A stretch of 64,000 nt of DNA from Amphirosellinia nigrospora (lineage: Eukaryota > Ascomycota > Sordariomycetes > Xylariales > Xylariaceae). Shown one piece after another: positions 1 to 11,612 of the stretch. Under the pieces are notes generated by a model. The model did no database searches. It had not been told where the DNA came from and worked only from the letters and a program-made list of their open reading frames with translations. Numbering within the stretch: position 1 is the stretch's first letter; every line of letters begins with the position of its first letter. The stretch is taken from positions 11,170,193 to 11,234,192 of the forward strand of contig SCHM01000001.1 of assembly GCA_004123355.1 (NCBI GenBank), written 5' to 3'. The position numbers and the translations under genes are program-made.

Positions 1-928
1 GTGCATCACGAAGTCTTGCCAGAAATCCGATGCTGAAAACTTGGGCGGTACTACCATAGAGCCACCGCAGTAGAGAGGTGCTAGAAGGGCACAGAGAAGA
101 CCGTGGACGTGGAATAGTGGCATAACGAGCATTGTCCGATCCTTGGCAGTAAGTTGATATGTATTTTGGATGTTTTCTATGCACAAGTTAGACACTGTTC
201 ATGTCTACGCTGGGCCATACCATGGGTAGGGATCGAGCTCACTCATTGTCCGGTCAGGTTACGGTGTGTCAAGGGAACCTGGTAGACTCGGTCAGTTGCT
301 TTCCTTTGATATCGCCAAGTGCCAAGTCGGAACTTACAACTTTGGGCCTCGACGTCGTGCCACTGTACAGAGTCAGCTCCTGGTCTCACTTTAGCCAAAC
401 AATTGAGTTCTCACCTCGTATGTAAGACGAGAGCAACATCGTCAGGCTGAGGTTCTAGCACAGCTGACTTCTTTGCTCCCTTGAGCTGCCCGAAGTCTTT
501 CACGTCCAGCGCGACCTCCCTCTTGGCGGCGTCCCAGTAGCACTCAGCGATGGTAGCATTGAATCTCTTGGCTGCCTTGACTGAGGGTGCATTGGCCGCA
601 TAGGCGCCCCTTGGCACCAGGACCAACGCCGATTTGATATCATCGATGTAAAATTCAAACTCGTCTTGCTTATATGCGGGATTCAAGGGCGCCGCGATCG
701 CTCGCTGCCACGAAGTAGCGAGAAAGGAGACGATGAATTCGAACGAGTTGACGACGGCAATCGAGACGGGCGATTCGTGTGTTATGCCAATGGCGGCGAG
801 CTTGCGTTGGAACGAGGAACACTCGGCAACGAGGTCTTGGTAGGTGACGGTCAAGGGCGCGGGCTTCGATGGGATGATGACGGCGACGGACGCGCTTGCG
901 CCGTTTACTGAACTTTGAGAGTGGCCAT
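1..928 (-). CDS. PCS60: Pcs60-type peroxisomal acyl-CoA / oxalyl-CoA synthetase, 3' end cut by window edge
   Basis: This is an AMP-forming ligase of the ANL superfamily. The closest family I recognise is Pcs60/FAT2, which activates oxalate or other acids to CoA esters at the peroxisome. Seen: N-terminal blocks VIIPSKPAPLTVTY and FEFIVSFLATSWQRAIAAPLN, then the phosphate-binding loop TSGTTSRPK, VPLTHRNLT and MPLFHVHGLL. Four exons are needed: 415-928, 338-362 (only 25 bases, carrying the loop), 243-278 and 1-176; the introns are 52, 59 and 66 bases with good GT/AG and branch signals. The start is the ATG at 928 (MATLK...), one frame away from the long reading frame. One base is missing near 913-915 and another near 244-248. 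The AMP-binding C-terminal half and any PTS1 signal lie outside the window. The family is secure; the exact substrate is inferred. Confidence 0.85.
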
Positions 929-1581
929 CACAGAAGCACAAGAGGACCGGGTATGGGAAGAGAGTTGATATAATGGAATCTAGACTATCTATGTGACAAA
1001 TGAAGGCTTGATTATTATAGAAGAAGAGAGGTGGAAATAGAAATGTTCTACGACGATGGAGATGACACGAGCTTTAAGGGTCTTCTTACATGAATCCTTA
1101 AAAGCCTAATTAACATCATGCGACTCGGAGAGTCTCACCAGCTAGTCCGCGATCCGGAGTCTGAGCTCTACGCCCTACCTAACACTTATATGGCGCCATA
1201 CACCAGGATCCCGTAGGTACCCGGAAGCTGGTCTAGAATTCTAGAATCCGCTGAAACGGAAGACCAATAGGGGCCAGGTCTAGTGGATATAGCGTGCATG
1301 TAGTGCATTAGAGAGCAGTAGAGCCCCCTGTAGCCCATGCCACTGCGACGTGAAAAGACATGCAGAACACACGTGCAAAGGAAGTATCGTACTTAGCGTC
1401 TCCACATCGCAGCGTAACCGCCAATTCGTCGCGATACCTAGAAAGCCAACAAAAGCACCCAACATATCTTAAAGCTGAACGATTTACACCCACCACCTTG
1501 TCCTACCTCATGCCACGAAATAAACCACCAAAATCAAACTTCTCGGGTACCTTACCAAGATAATCCCCGTGCGAACCCCCA
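929..1581. promoter_or_regulatory. Divergent promoter region between PCS60 and spf45
   Basis: These 653 bases separate two genes transcribed away from each other, so both promoters must lie here. I see no further gene. Small open frames on both strands show no recognisable protein. Confidence 0.6.
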
Positions 1582-3214
1582 ATGGCAGCCGATCCGCCTC
1601 CACCTCGTGGAGGAGGTGGTGGCCTCTCTCTGTATGCGAACTTGCTAGAGGCCGAAACGAATGCCCCAGGCTCCATATCACGAGCGCCCGTAGTGTCGCA
1701 AGAAGCCATCGATGCCGTGAAAGAGCAAGAAGCTTCGAAGAAACCGGCCGCCTCGGCCCTGCGCTTCCAGCCACTCCAGCAAATCCGACGTCCGCAACAA
1801 AAGACCCAGAAGCCGAAGGCAGCTTTTCCCAAGGTCCTGCCTGCAGGCAACAATGCTACGACTACTGAGCCAGCCAAGGCGCCGAATGCTTCGAGCGCGG
1901 CCCCTGCTAAGGGCTCGCTAGCCGACTGGGCTGGGAACGAAGAGGACGAATACATGTACGGCACGGCGAGAAGCGACAGCGAGGTGGCCGCCGGAAAAAG
2001 AAAAGAAGTTCGAGTCTATGCCTATGGAGACGGATTGGGACGAGATCTACGACCCTTCTCGCCCTACCAATGTCGACGAGTACTTGCGGAGTGATGAGAA
2101 GATACGCGAGGTACAGGAATGGAAAGCATTGCTGTACAAGCACCGGCGCAGCAATAACAACCGAGACAGCTGGGACAGCGAGGAAGAGGAGGATCGCCGC
2201 CCTGTTAATAGTATTTTATATCTAGACCAACAGCACTGATAGTCAAGATTGCTAACGTAGCTATTCACAGACCAATTTGCACCCCCACCCCATCCGCGTT
2301 CGCGCCGCCGCCGCCCTCCCTCCACGCGCTCTCTTGCCCGACGACAAGAGTGGCGACGATGCATACGCACGTCGTCTAGCCCTGTCTCAAGGCCAGGCGC
2401 CTCCGCCGCCTCCACCCTTAGAGTCTGACTCGACAATATCTCGTGCGCCCGTCCGCTACGCCCCGCCACAACAAACGCAGGAGCAGAGGGATCCAGATTC
2501 CATGGATGTGGATGGGGAAGATGGTGGCGCCGACTACGTGCCTCCGGAGCCGTCTCTACAACTGAAGACGACGAAGCGACACCCGCGTCAACCGGCCGGG
2601 CCAGAAAGGATTCGCGGCCCGTCTGATGTCCAAGTACGGGTGGTCCAAGGGGCAAGGTCTCGGTGCCGAGGGCGGTGGCATTCTCCAGCCCATCCGCGTG
2701 CAAGTTGAGAAGCGAAAGAAGAAGTCCGACGCCGAGGGCGGCGGATGGGCCGAGCCGGGCAATCGAGGCAAGGTCATAGGGTCCAAGACGGGGGCAGGCA
2801 CATCCTCATCGACGTCCGAAAGCGCGGGCAAGTTCGGCGCCATGAGCAATGTCATCGTGCTGCGCAATATGCTAGATGGCATGGAGGATTTGCAATCTGA
2901 GATGGAGAACGGCCTCGGGCAGGAGATTGGCGAGGAGTGCGGCGACAAGTATGGCCGTGTCGAGAGGTTATATATCGACATCGAGGGTCGGAGGGTGTTC
3001 ATCAAGTTCACAGATCAAGTCTCGGCATTAAGGGTACGTCCGTTTCCCTTCCATCTACCTAGATATCTTACTTCGGAGAACGTTCGCAAGCATAGAACTA
3101 ACATATGACGATAAATAGGCAGTCAACGCCCTCGACGGCCGCATCTTTGCGGGTAACGCCATCATGCCTCAGTACTACGACCCTGATAAATTTGACAAGC
3201 GTATCTACGAATAA
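1582..3214 (+). CDS. spf45: Spf45/RBM17-type splicing factor with G-patch and RRM (UHM)
   Basis: This is a nuclear pre-mRNA splicing factor of the SPF45/DRT111 family. Seen in order: N-terminal LSLYANLLEAE; a basic patch EKRQRGGRRKKK; the signature DWDEIYDPSRPTNVDEYL and DEKIREVQEWKALLY; NQFAPP; GDDAYARRLALSQ and STISRAPVRY; a G-patch at about residues 323-365 (KGFAARLMSKYGW, GQGLG); and a C-terminal RRM from about 404 with an RxF motif (GRIF) typical of U2AF-homology motifs, ending KRIYE. Introns are 2211-2270 (donor GTATTT, branch GCTAAC) and 3034-3118. The three exons read as one protein of about 497 residues only if about six single bases are restored between 1960 and 2600. No missense damage accompanies these shifts, so I take them as sequence errors. 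Confidence 0.88.
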
Positions 3215-4143
3215 TCAAGAGAATAAGTAGTAATAATAATGATTTAGTTCACGTTTATCAAGTCCACGGTTTGGATTGTATGTCGTATCATAGAAGGAGC
3301 CAGACTCGTGTGTCTTGAAATGGTTGCACGCTTCTCAACAGTACCCGTATTTTATGCTACGTATGCTCAATATGCCCGTTGCAGAGTAGAGGCGAGTTTT
3401 GCGCTCATCGATATCCGGATAAAAATGAAGGGAGCTGAGTGGATGGTGTTGAAGAAGCTCGCCTATCTTGGAATTATTGTCAACATTTAAGAGTCACGAT
3501 ACAAGGGTATATGCAACTTGATGCTGGCAAGAAAAAAACACATCACCTCACCTTCACCCCATTTAACAAGAAAAAGGCGAACTACTATGCCACAATTACC
3601 GTTCCAGAACACATGCTAGGAGTTTTAAGGAAAAGTAGTCATGTATTAATTAAGGCGCAAACCCAGAGACTATGTGCCTCGGCTTCGACTATTGATTGTT
3701 CCTCTACCATCACACTTCGCGTTATCTTCTTGCAACTTCTCCCATTCACGAAGGAATGACTTCAACACATACTAATAAACACACCATTTCAATTTTTTCC
3801 CAACAAGTCATCAGAGTCCAAGCGTGTCTTGTAATATGCGAACAGAGCGAAACCCTCAACTCCCCGACTCCACCACTTCCTGGGAATTGTCGCGTCTCGA
3901 GTGCAAATGAGAGCATGCAAAATCCTAGCCTGAGGCTGGGTTGCAGAAATCCGACCGATCTAGGCAAAATAGGAGCATGAATTTCTAGACAAGAGACAAG
4001 TCGGTATTAAGTCTAACGGATTCTTGTACGTAGCTTAACGCCAACAGCGAGAAGTGGCTTATTAAACAACAGTTGACAGATGTGAGAAAGCGAGTGAGGA
4101 CTTGAGAACATTCCCCATACATTGTGAAACTCAATCTCCCAAA
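3215..4143. other. Convergent intergenic region
   Basis: This contains the 3' ends of spf45 and ECM33, which converge here. The small open frames have no recognisable content. I see no RNA gene or repeat. Confidence 0.5.
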
Positions 4144-5409
4144 TTACAAGAAAGCGGCAACAAGACCACCGAGAGCGGCGAGTGTGACAACGGTGGACAT
4201 GCTAGCACCTGCTAGAGAAGCCGCGCTATCGCCGGTGCTGTTGCTACTGCCGCTACCACCCTTGGTGTTGCCGGCATCAGACGTGTCATTGTTAGCCGTC
4301 GCATCCTTGCCGCGGCAGTCGGTTACTTTGCCCTGAATGACGTTGCCACTTAGCTTGTTCAACGTGTCGCAAGATTGCGTGATGTCTTCCGTGCTGACGA
4401 ACTCGGCTGTTCCGACAACGTTGTTCAATTTGGGCAGGTCAATCTCGTCAAAAGAACCACGCATCTTAATAGCGCCACCAACGTCGGCAAGAGAATCCAG
4501 GCCATCAACCTTCATAAGGTCGGTGTTGTTGGCAATGGTCAATCCACCACCAACCTTCTTCAGAAGAGGAATAGAAATGTTAGTGAGTTGAGGGTTGCTG
4601 ACAAACGACAAATCTCCGTCGTGAGTCTCCGTTAGGTTAGGGGCATTGAATTCGGTGAAATAGTTGGAGTCAAAGCGCATAGAGCCATTAACAGTCTTCA
4701 GCGACGGAACGGAAAATGTGCTGACATTGGCGATAGTCATGTTGGCAATCCACTCCAGGTTAGGCATCTCCATGGTCATGTTTAGAGCGTTTGAGTTGAC
4801 GTAGAGAGCGTTGCTCAAAGTCTTAATGCTAGTAGAGAACTTTGACAAACGGTGGTTGTTGTTGATGTTCATGTCAGTCAACTCTTGAACGTTGATGCCG
4901 TCTAGGTTAGCAACGAAAGTATCCTGAACAACAACGCTCTTGGCCTTGGTAATACCGGGGTGCCGAATGTCGGCTCGTCAAGCGCGTTCAAGGTGGTCCA
5001 CTCGATAGAGCCAACTTCGGACAGCGCCGGGAGAACCAACGAAACAAGAGCGGTGACATTTTGCATCTGGAACATGCCACCGATAGTTTTTAGCGAGCTG
5101 CTCGACAGACTTTGAATGTTCCCATTGTTCTTGATGACGAGGCTGCCCTTAATCTCGGTCAAGCTGCCACCGAGGTTGATGTCGGTGCCTGCAGTAACAC
5201 CAAAAACGACATCGTTCGCAATGCTCTGACAATTGGAAGCTTGGGTAGCATCGGCTTGGTTGTTGATCGTGACAGGATCATCCTTGCAGCCTAAGGCGGC
5301 GGCACCTAAGATCATGTTAACATCGGGTTTCCACCCTAATACAGACACGCAACCTACCGGATACCAGGCCGAGAGCCGCAACGGCTGAGACTAGCTCTTT
5401 GCTGTACAT
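4144..5409 (-). CDS. ECM33: Ecm33-family GPI-anchored cell-wall protein
   Basis: This is a cell-surface glycoprotein of the Ecm33/Sps2 family (receptor L-domain-like leucine-rich repeats) needed for wall integrity. Seen: a signal peptide starting MYSKELVSAVAALGLVSG; CKDDPVTINNQADAT; repeated LRR-like strands such as SLKTIGG and VPSLKTVNGSMRF; many N-glycosylation sites (NMT, NVS, NLT, NIS, NNT); a late CDTLNKLSG segment; then a Gly/Ser/Thr-rich stalk and a hydrophobic tail STVVTLAALGGLVAAFL, fitting a GPI-anchor signal. A 52-base intron (5306-5357) splits the signal-peptide region. Exons 5358-5409 and 4144-5305 give about 404 residues once one base is restored in the CCCC run at 4957-4960 (plus strand GGGG), where TFGTP must continue into TKAKSVVV. 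Confidence 0.9.
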
Positions 5410-8400
5410 TTCGACTATAGGTGAGACAATCGTTAGTGTTGGGTTGAACGCGAAGCCGACTTTCAAGCAGTAGGTAGAGAAGACAATTTATCCGTTGTCT
5501 CCAGCTAGAACACCAAACACGGCAGGCTGGGAGTAAATAGAATGTGCCACTTGGTTGATTGGGCCCAAAAACCAATGATGATGGAGCTAGAGAGATGATC
5601 CGTGCAGTTGCGGAAGCTTGGGCTGTCGCCAGTACAGGTGTCGTGGAGAGATAGTGTAGTGTAGAAGCTGTGTGCAGTGGCAAGTCCAATGGGACACAGC
5701 TAAGCTTCCCGAGGCGAACCAGGCGGCCAGCAACAACCAAATAGTACAGTGATGACGATTGGAAACCGTAGATTAGGTTGGATCAAGCAGAGGCGGTATT
5801 GCAACGCGTGTTGAAGGCAATTGCAAGATTTAGTAGGCAATCGCTACTCCTCTTCGAAAGCTTAGGTTGTACTTTTCCATAGCCACTGTTCGCCACAAAC
5901 TTTGCGATAGGATCCGAATCTTAGTCTGAAGAGGGTAATGGCCACCGGAGAGCTAGGGCGAGCCGTGATTCCCTTCTTAGTGTACCCAATCTTCAAGCAT
6001 TCAACACCTAAAGCCGAATCACTGTGATGCCGACGGCACCAAGCAGAATGGCTATGTTGTATATATACCATCAACCAGGTGCCAGGCACAGTCGCCAGCG
6101 TCGCGCTCAGTCATCTACAAACCCTAATCTCAACCATTTCCCTTTCGTGTTGTTTCATTCGCCTGAGGTCGTCCTTGTGTGGCCAGAGGTAATGAAACGC
6201 GAAGGATGCCTTGTTTCGTCGCGAACGCGAGGTCGCAGAAGTACAACAATAAAACAAAACTGGCTCACCTTATTTAATGAATCTTTGGTTGTTTTCCAGA
6301 CAAACTTGTTGCAGTACTTGCTTCTGTACTCGACAGCCGATAAATTGTACTACTTGTTCAAAAGCCGAATCGGTCAACTCGGAAATGGCGTTGTGGCTTT
6401 GCGGGATCGAACAAAGTCGAGGTTATGGTGTCTGTGAGGTACTTGGGATGACTGCGGTCGGTCGTGGTGGGTGAATGTGTGTTGTGTATATTAAAGGGGA
6501 GGAAGTAATGGAGCGAGTGCTCTTCCTCTATTGTGAAGGTATATGGACAAACGAATGAATCCGAAATGGAAGACGCAGGAGGATCGCCGGGTGTAAGTAA
6601 GAGAGGGATGAGAGGGAAAGGACATGGACAAGAAAAGCCGAAACGTTTTGGAATCCGACTTATGGGTTTTCGGGGGAAGTCAAATCGACAGGGGGGTGAG
6701 AATAAAGGCTGCAGAGCCTGCAAAAGGGGATTGAGGGAGACGGTTACTGGAACAAGCTCCACCCGTACTGTGCTGTAGTGGATTCCCTGCTACAAGCCGG
6801 TTGGGCAAGGGGCTGTTAGGATCTCCTTTAGGGGCTGCTAAAACGGGCAGTCTGCTGTCAACTGCCTAGGTAGGCACGAATCTGATTCGCTGGTGGGGCA
6901 ATTATGCGGCAATCACGGCGCACTGTAAACTACTTAAGTACACACAGTAGAAGCAAATGAGCAAAGTGTTTTCCGCACGGCATCTTCGCGGCCAGATCAA
7001 CACAACCAGGAGCAACCAGGAGCAGACGCGCCGGTATCTACAGTGCTAAAGTGCTTCCTCGGTACACACCCCGCGGTATCAAACATGAAGTGAGTTGCTT
7101 GGAATGGTTCTTATTCTGGCATGGATCGATGGCTACACAACACACACTATCTGCCTTCATTAATATAGTACACCGAGGAAATGACGACTCGATATGTTTT
7201 CCCCTGCCCAGACTTTAAGTACCTGTTCTTACACTGGTTCTCACATACATAGTATACAATTCGTATCGTAAGCAGTGCTGGACAGATTACCGACTCCATC
7301 ACACGCGATCCCCCGACGACATCGAGGTCCACCGAGCCCGTATCGAGATCACAAGCCCGGATTCTAGAACGATCAGTTTTCTTGGATCAGACGCAAATAA
7401 GTATGTGATAATGTCTTCGCCGATTCCTAGCTCCTCTGCTCATGAACATATTGAATTAGTACTGGAATTAGTACTGCAATGGACGACGATGACTACGAAT
7501 CCCCAAGACGCCAGTATCTCATCTCCACGGCACTGTCTGGCTAGGTATGACCTCTAGGATCATCTCGTGTTATCTTTCTTCACTACAACCTAATCCTTGT
7601 CTGTTTCCTTTCGGGCATACCTTGATAAAGTGCCCAATGTGAACAGCGCCGTAATCCGAAAAGGCCCAATAGCATTTATAGTCCATGGTCGAGCTTCGTA
7701 ACCCATCGCTACCTCTGCTATCACGATCATGCCTATCGTATACTCGCTGTTCCAATTATATCACCACCTTGCTCGGTTTTGGTCGTCAGCAAAGACATGA
7801 GATTATCTAGTCGTTCTCTAGCCTATGGACAGGGATCCCCTGTAGAGCAAGTTCTTGGCCGGGGCTTGGCCGCGTCTGCATCCGCTTGCGTGCGTGTACC
7901 GCATACCACAGCAGTTGTAGCGGTGCTGGGCTTTCCCGAATGGCTTGACTATGCTTGCATGAAAGCTGTTAATCATGTTTCCACAATGCAGCCCCAGGTT
8001 AGTGTGGAATATGCTCATAAAAGTTCCGAATCAGGTTTCTATCGCCTTGTTCCATACGCGCTAAGTCAACCGATCCCGAGCTATCTGAGAATTCCTCTCT
8101 CCTTGCCACCATCTTCCAAGATCGACAATATATCTCGTCCAGGTAATTTAGTCTTGGGCATTTTTTCCCTGTGCTGTTGCAACCAATGATTACTTAAAAT
8201 GTCGAACTCCTCAAAGCCGGGCAACGCATCAAAGATATCTTCTGGCCAATAGTAGCTGCTGACCAGGGTAGCAGTCAAAACACATTAGCGTCGTGGCCGC
8301 CGATCATTGAAGTCCATGACGACAGCGTAGCGTAAGACTTTGCTTCTACTTCATAATTGCTGTCGAACACCAGAACATTTTTCCAAACTGCCCATTGGTG

Positions 8401-9905
8401 TCTTAGCTACACCCTTTTTAACTCGCTATATTTTGACCATTGAATATATATATTCTCAAAGGGTTCTCGGTCATGCCAGCCATCAAATAATCTGAGTATT
8501 TTCGTATCTTTACAGCCAATTATAATGCAATACTACCATACAAAATTACGTGGCAGTGCTAGTAGTGATCCATACGAGTTGCCCACGAATCATAGCTCTG
8601 TTCTTAGAAACGGTATCGAGCAACTTATTTACAGTAATTTGGGATGTTTTACTTTCAGTTCTATCCGAATATATGTTTGCTAGGGCACCGACGCCGTCAT
8701 CTCACGGCTCTATCAATGATAGTTAGCTTCACTCAGAGGCAGGATCGCTCTTATGGGACGACTGTTTACGCATCTTTCTCAATTTAGAAACAATACAGTA
8801 CAGACAGATACTGCATACAAGTATGCGTAGGCTGATATCTTATTATTTTTTACCTTTTCCATTTAATGTATGCCATACGCATGCACCCCATGTATTACTA
8901 CTGGTAACATGCAATAGTTTCGGTACGTGTACACCCCCAAACGCTTATCAGTGGCTATGTTGGCGCCATGGACACGAGAATTGGCCACTCGCTCGTATTT
9001 ACATAGGTAGGTGTACAGCATGGTAATCTATCAATGCATCTATCTGGTGAATTTTTTTACATCGAATACTAGATACCTATTCTACCAGAGAGTACATATA
9101 TCTACACAATACCCTACTACTTCATGATCTTTTATACACTAGCAATTCGGCATTCTGCACAATCTTACCAGCCGAGATCTGCGACAAAACACTCAAACAA
9201 CGCGCTGGCTCGGATCAACACCGATGAGCCTCTCATTCGCCAGGGCGGCTCCTTGTTGACGAGAAATCCCAGCTTTTAACACGTCATTCGATCAGCGTCT
9301 GGAACCCGAACTATTGGTATAAACATGACACCTTCTACTTGTCAAACCCCCTTGCTTAAATTCGGTCATCGCTCGGTCAACGATGAACCACCTCTATCTA
9401 TTTAAGACATATAGATTTGCGATTTCATTCACGTGACGCAGTCTTGGGCTTTTTCGCATGGTTTCTTCAAAATAGCCGTCAAGCAGCGAGATAGCGAATT
9501 CATCAGTATATATACAACTTGAGTGACATTACGATTATATGTAGAACCAGGTCGGTAGCCATGCATCAATTAGACATGTGAGTGATTATTCCCGGTTGGG
9601 AAGATTACGTACGTCAGTCTAGACATGGCCTGTTTTATATGTCGGTGTCGTAATGCTCACCCAATGTTTCAAACACAAGATCTACAGATGAAAAGAAGCC
9701 ACCTACCCGTGTGACAAGGGGATGGATATCACCACGCCTAACTTAGAGACGATAGGTACTGCAGCCATGGCAGGCCGCATATATCTATGCATGCCGGCTT
9801 GGGGTCAAAAGGACATAATAAGATCAGCAACACATTTATCCATAAATCAACGTACGTATCCGTCATTTAGACCTCTAGACTCAGTAGACTGGGAACCTAA
9901 ACGCA
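5410..9905. other. 4.5 kb gene-poor stretch
   Basis: This includes the ECM33 promoter and the region downstream of the tannase gene. I recognise no protein-coding gene. The longest open frames (about 130 codons near 6358-6762 on the minus strand and 7779-8189 on the plus strand) are compositionally ordinary and match nothing I know. From about 8.2 to 9.7 kb the DNA looks AT-rich. Confidence 0.4.
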
Positions 9906-11612
9906 TCAAATATGTACAATCCATGAATCAATAGATTCCTGATCAAACACGCACTCAGAGCTAGTGCCATTCTCCGACCATAACGGCCGTAACGGCCAAC
10001 GGCAGATGTTGCTAATACTTTGGCCCGTGGTATTCAAAGTCACAGGCGCGACACCCTCCTCTACCCAGTCGATAACGGTCTGTAAAGTCGTCATGGGCCA
10101 TCCGGCGCCGGGTTGGGCCGCATTACTGCCGCAGTGCTCGGCACCCGGCACGATATACAGACGGTAGAAGTCATCGAGGGCCTTGGTTCCTTCTTCGTAG
10201 CTCAGGTCTCCGAACATGGCCTGCCGTACCGACTCGTAGTAATGCACAGACGACCCGCGGGGATGGAACTGTCCGCCTCGCCGTGCAATACAAGGACCTT
10301 GCTGCCAGCGGCCTGGAACTTTTCCAGATCCGTCCAGGTCGTCTGCAACGAATCGTAGTATTTCATCATCCCGAGCGCCATCCAGTCGCGCAGCTGATCT
10401 ACCGTCACCCCCGACAAGGTATCGAGGTTGTCCTTATTCTCTAGCTGGAGGAACCGCGTGATCCATCCGCCACCGAGGGATATGGGCGCCGGTTCCCACG
10501 AGCTTGTATCCGCGTTATACTTCGTCTTGGCGTCGGCGAAGCTCGAGCCCGGCTGTGGGTTCAGATACACGCGCCCCTTGGAGTCGACCAAGCCCTCCGA
10601 GAAGGCTTTGGCTATCGCCGCGCCCTCGGCCGTCACCGTGCCGTTTTGCTCGGGCGTTGAACCGCCACCGGGAGGAAAGCCGCCCCCTGCAGAAGCAGGG
10701 CAGTAGTACGACTCGCCGACCGTCTTCTCGTAGTCGAATTCCAACTTGCAGAGATCCGATCTCGCCACGACGCCGTCGACTTTCCCGTCCAATCCATCGC
10801 AGGCGACGATGGTCAGGTTTCGGATCTTCTCGAGTTCGCATGGCGGAGGGTAATACCCGCCGCCTCCTCCAACACACCGCCAGATAGATGATTCGTCTGC
10901 AGCTGGCTAAATCGGATAGCCGGGGCACCGGTAACGAGACCGTCGAACTGGTCCGCGAAACGCTGCGCCTGGCTCCAGCCCTCGCGGCCGCCCTCGGAGC
11001 ATCCCTGATAGTACGAGTACAGCCTGTCGTCGGCCGAGACGTTGAACAAGTTGCGCGTGAATTGCTTGCCGAGCGTGGCGAGCTCGTGGTGCGCTTGATA
11101 CCCGAACATGTACGTCGCTTGCCAGTTCACGGTGCCTTCGGCCAGCAGGAACGCCGCGTCGAACTGCGTGTTGAAGGACCCGAAGCCGCCGTCCGTTATC
11201 CCAGCTACCGCACCCGCGACTATACCGCCTTGGGTGTACTGCGTGCCGGAATTGATAGCCAGGCCACCCCGCCGGTGGATAGGTATCGCTTTGAGAACTT
11301 GTCTGGCGAGGGAACGAGATATGATACGTGAACAGTGTCGTTGTTGAGGCCATTGTGTGAGTACGCAAAGGTCACGGTACAGTAGTCGACAACGGCTGAC
11401 GGGTACCAGCTTGAACCGACGGTCTTGTTGGTCGTCAGTGCTACCGAGACTGAGGACGTGTCGATGGCTATAGCCAGCCCGAGATCCTCTACCGGGAGCG
11501 CGGTTGTGATATAATCGACAGTGCAAATCTCCACTAATGAGGCCGCTTGGACAGCTGCGAGGATGCTGCTCAGGCCCAAGGCCAGTCCACCAGAGTTAAG
11601 ACGCATGTTCAA
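9906..11612 (-). CDS. Secreted tannase / feruloyl esterase family hydrolase
   Basis: This is an alpha/beta-hydrolase of the fungal tannase family, which cleaves ester bonds of gallate or plant phenolic esters outside the cell. Seen: a signal peptide MNMRLNSGGLALGLSSILAA with a second possible start (MRLNSGG) two codons in; YLSTGGGG; the nucleophile elbow QGCSEGGREG (Ser near residue 206); HGEAD with the acid residue near 446; and VPGAEHC with the His near 493. Cys beside the Ser and Cys after the His form the CS-D-HC arrangement of this family. No intron is needed. Three one-base losses interrupt the frame, at 11267-11270, 10856-10858 and 10254-10256, each in a C run on the plus strand. With these restored the protein is about 569 residues, a normal family length. 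Substrate (tannin or feruloyl ester) cannot be decided from sequence. Confidence 0.88.

Noticed and set aside
279-310. A degenerate phosphate-binding loop in the acyl-CoA synthetase, if the exon is begun just before VPLTH
   Set aside because: A better splice model gives an intact TSGTTSRPK from a 25-base exon with a GTAAGT donor; the odd segment is intron.
2047-2703. 218-codon minus-strand frame
   Set aside because: It is a shadow of spf45 on the opposite strand.
6358-6762. 134-codon minus-strand frame
   Set aside because: Pro/Phe/Ser-rich translation without domain, signal or homology that I can recognise.
7779-8189. 136-codon plus-strand frame
   Set aside because: No recognisable protein; composition like surrounding non-coding DNA.
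9906-11612. Tannase gene as a pseudogene because of three frame breaks
   Set aside because: All three breaks are one-base losses in C/G runs, the catalytic residues are intact, and neighbouring genes show the same error type.
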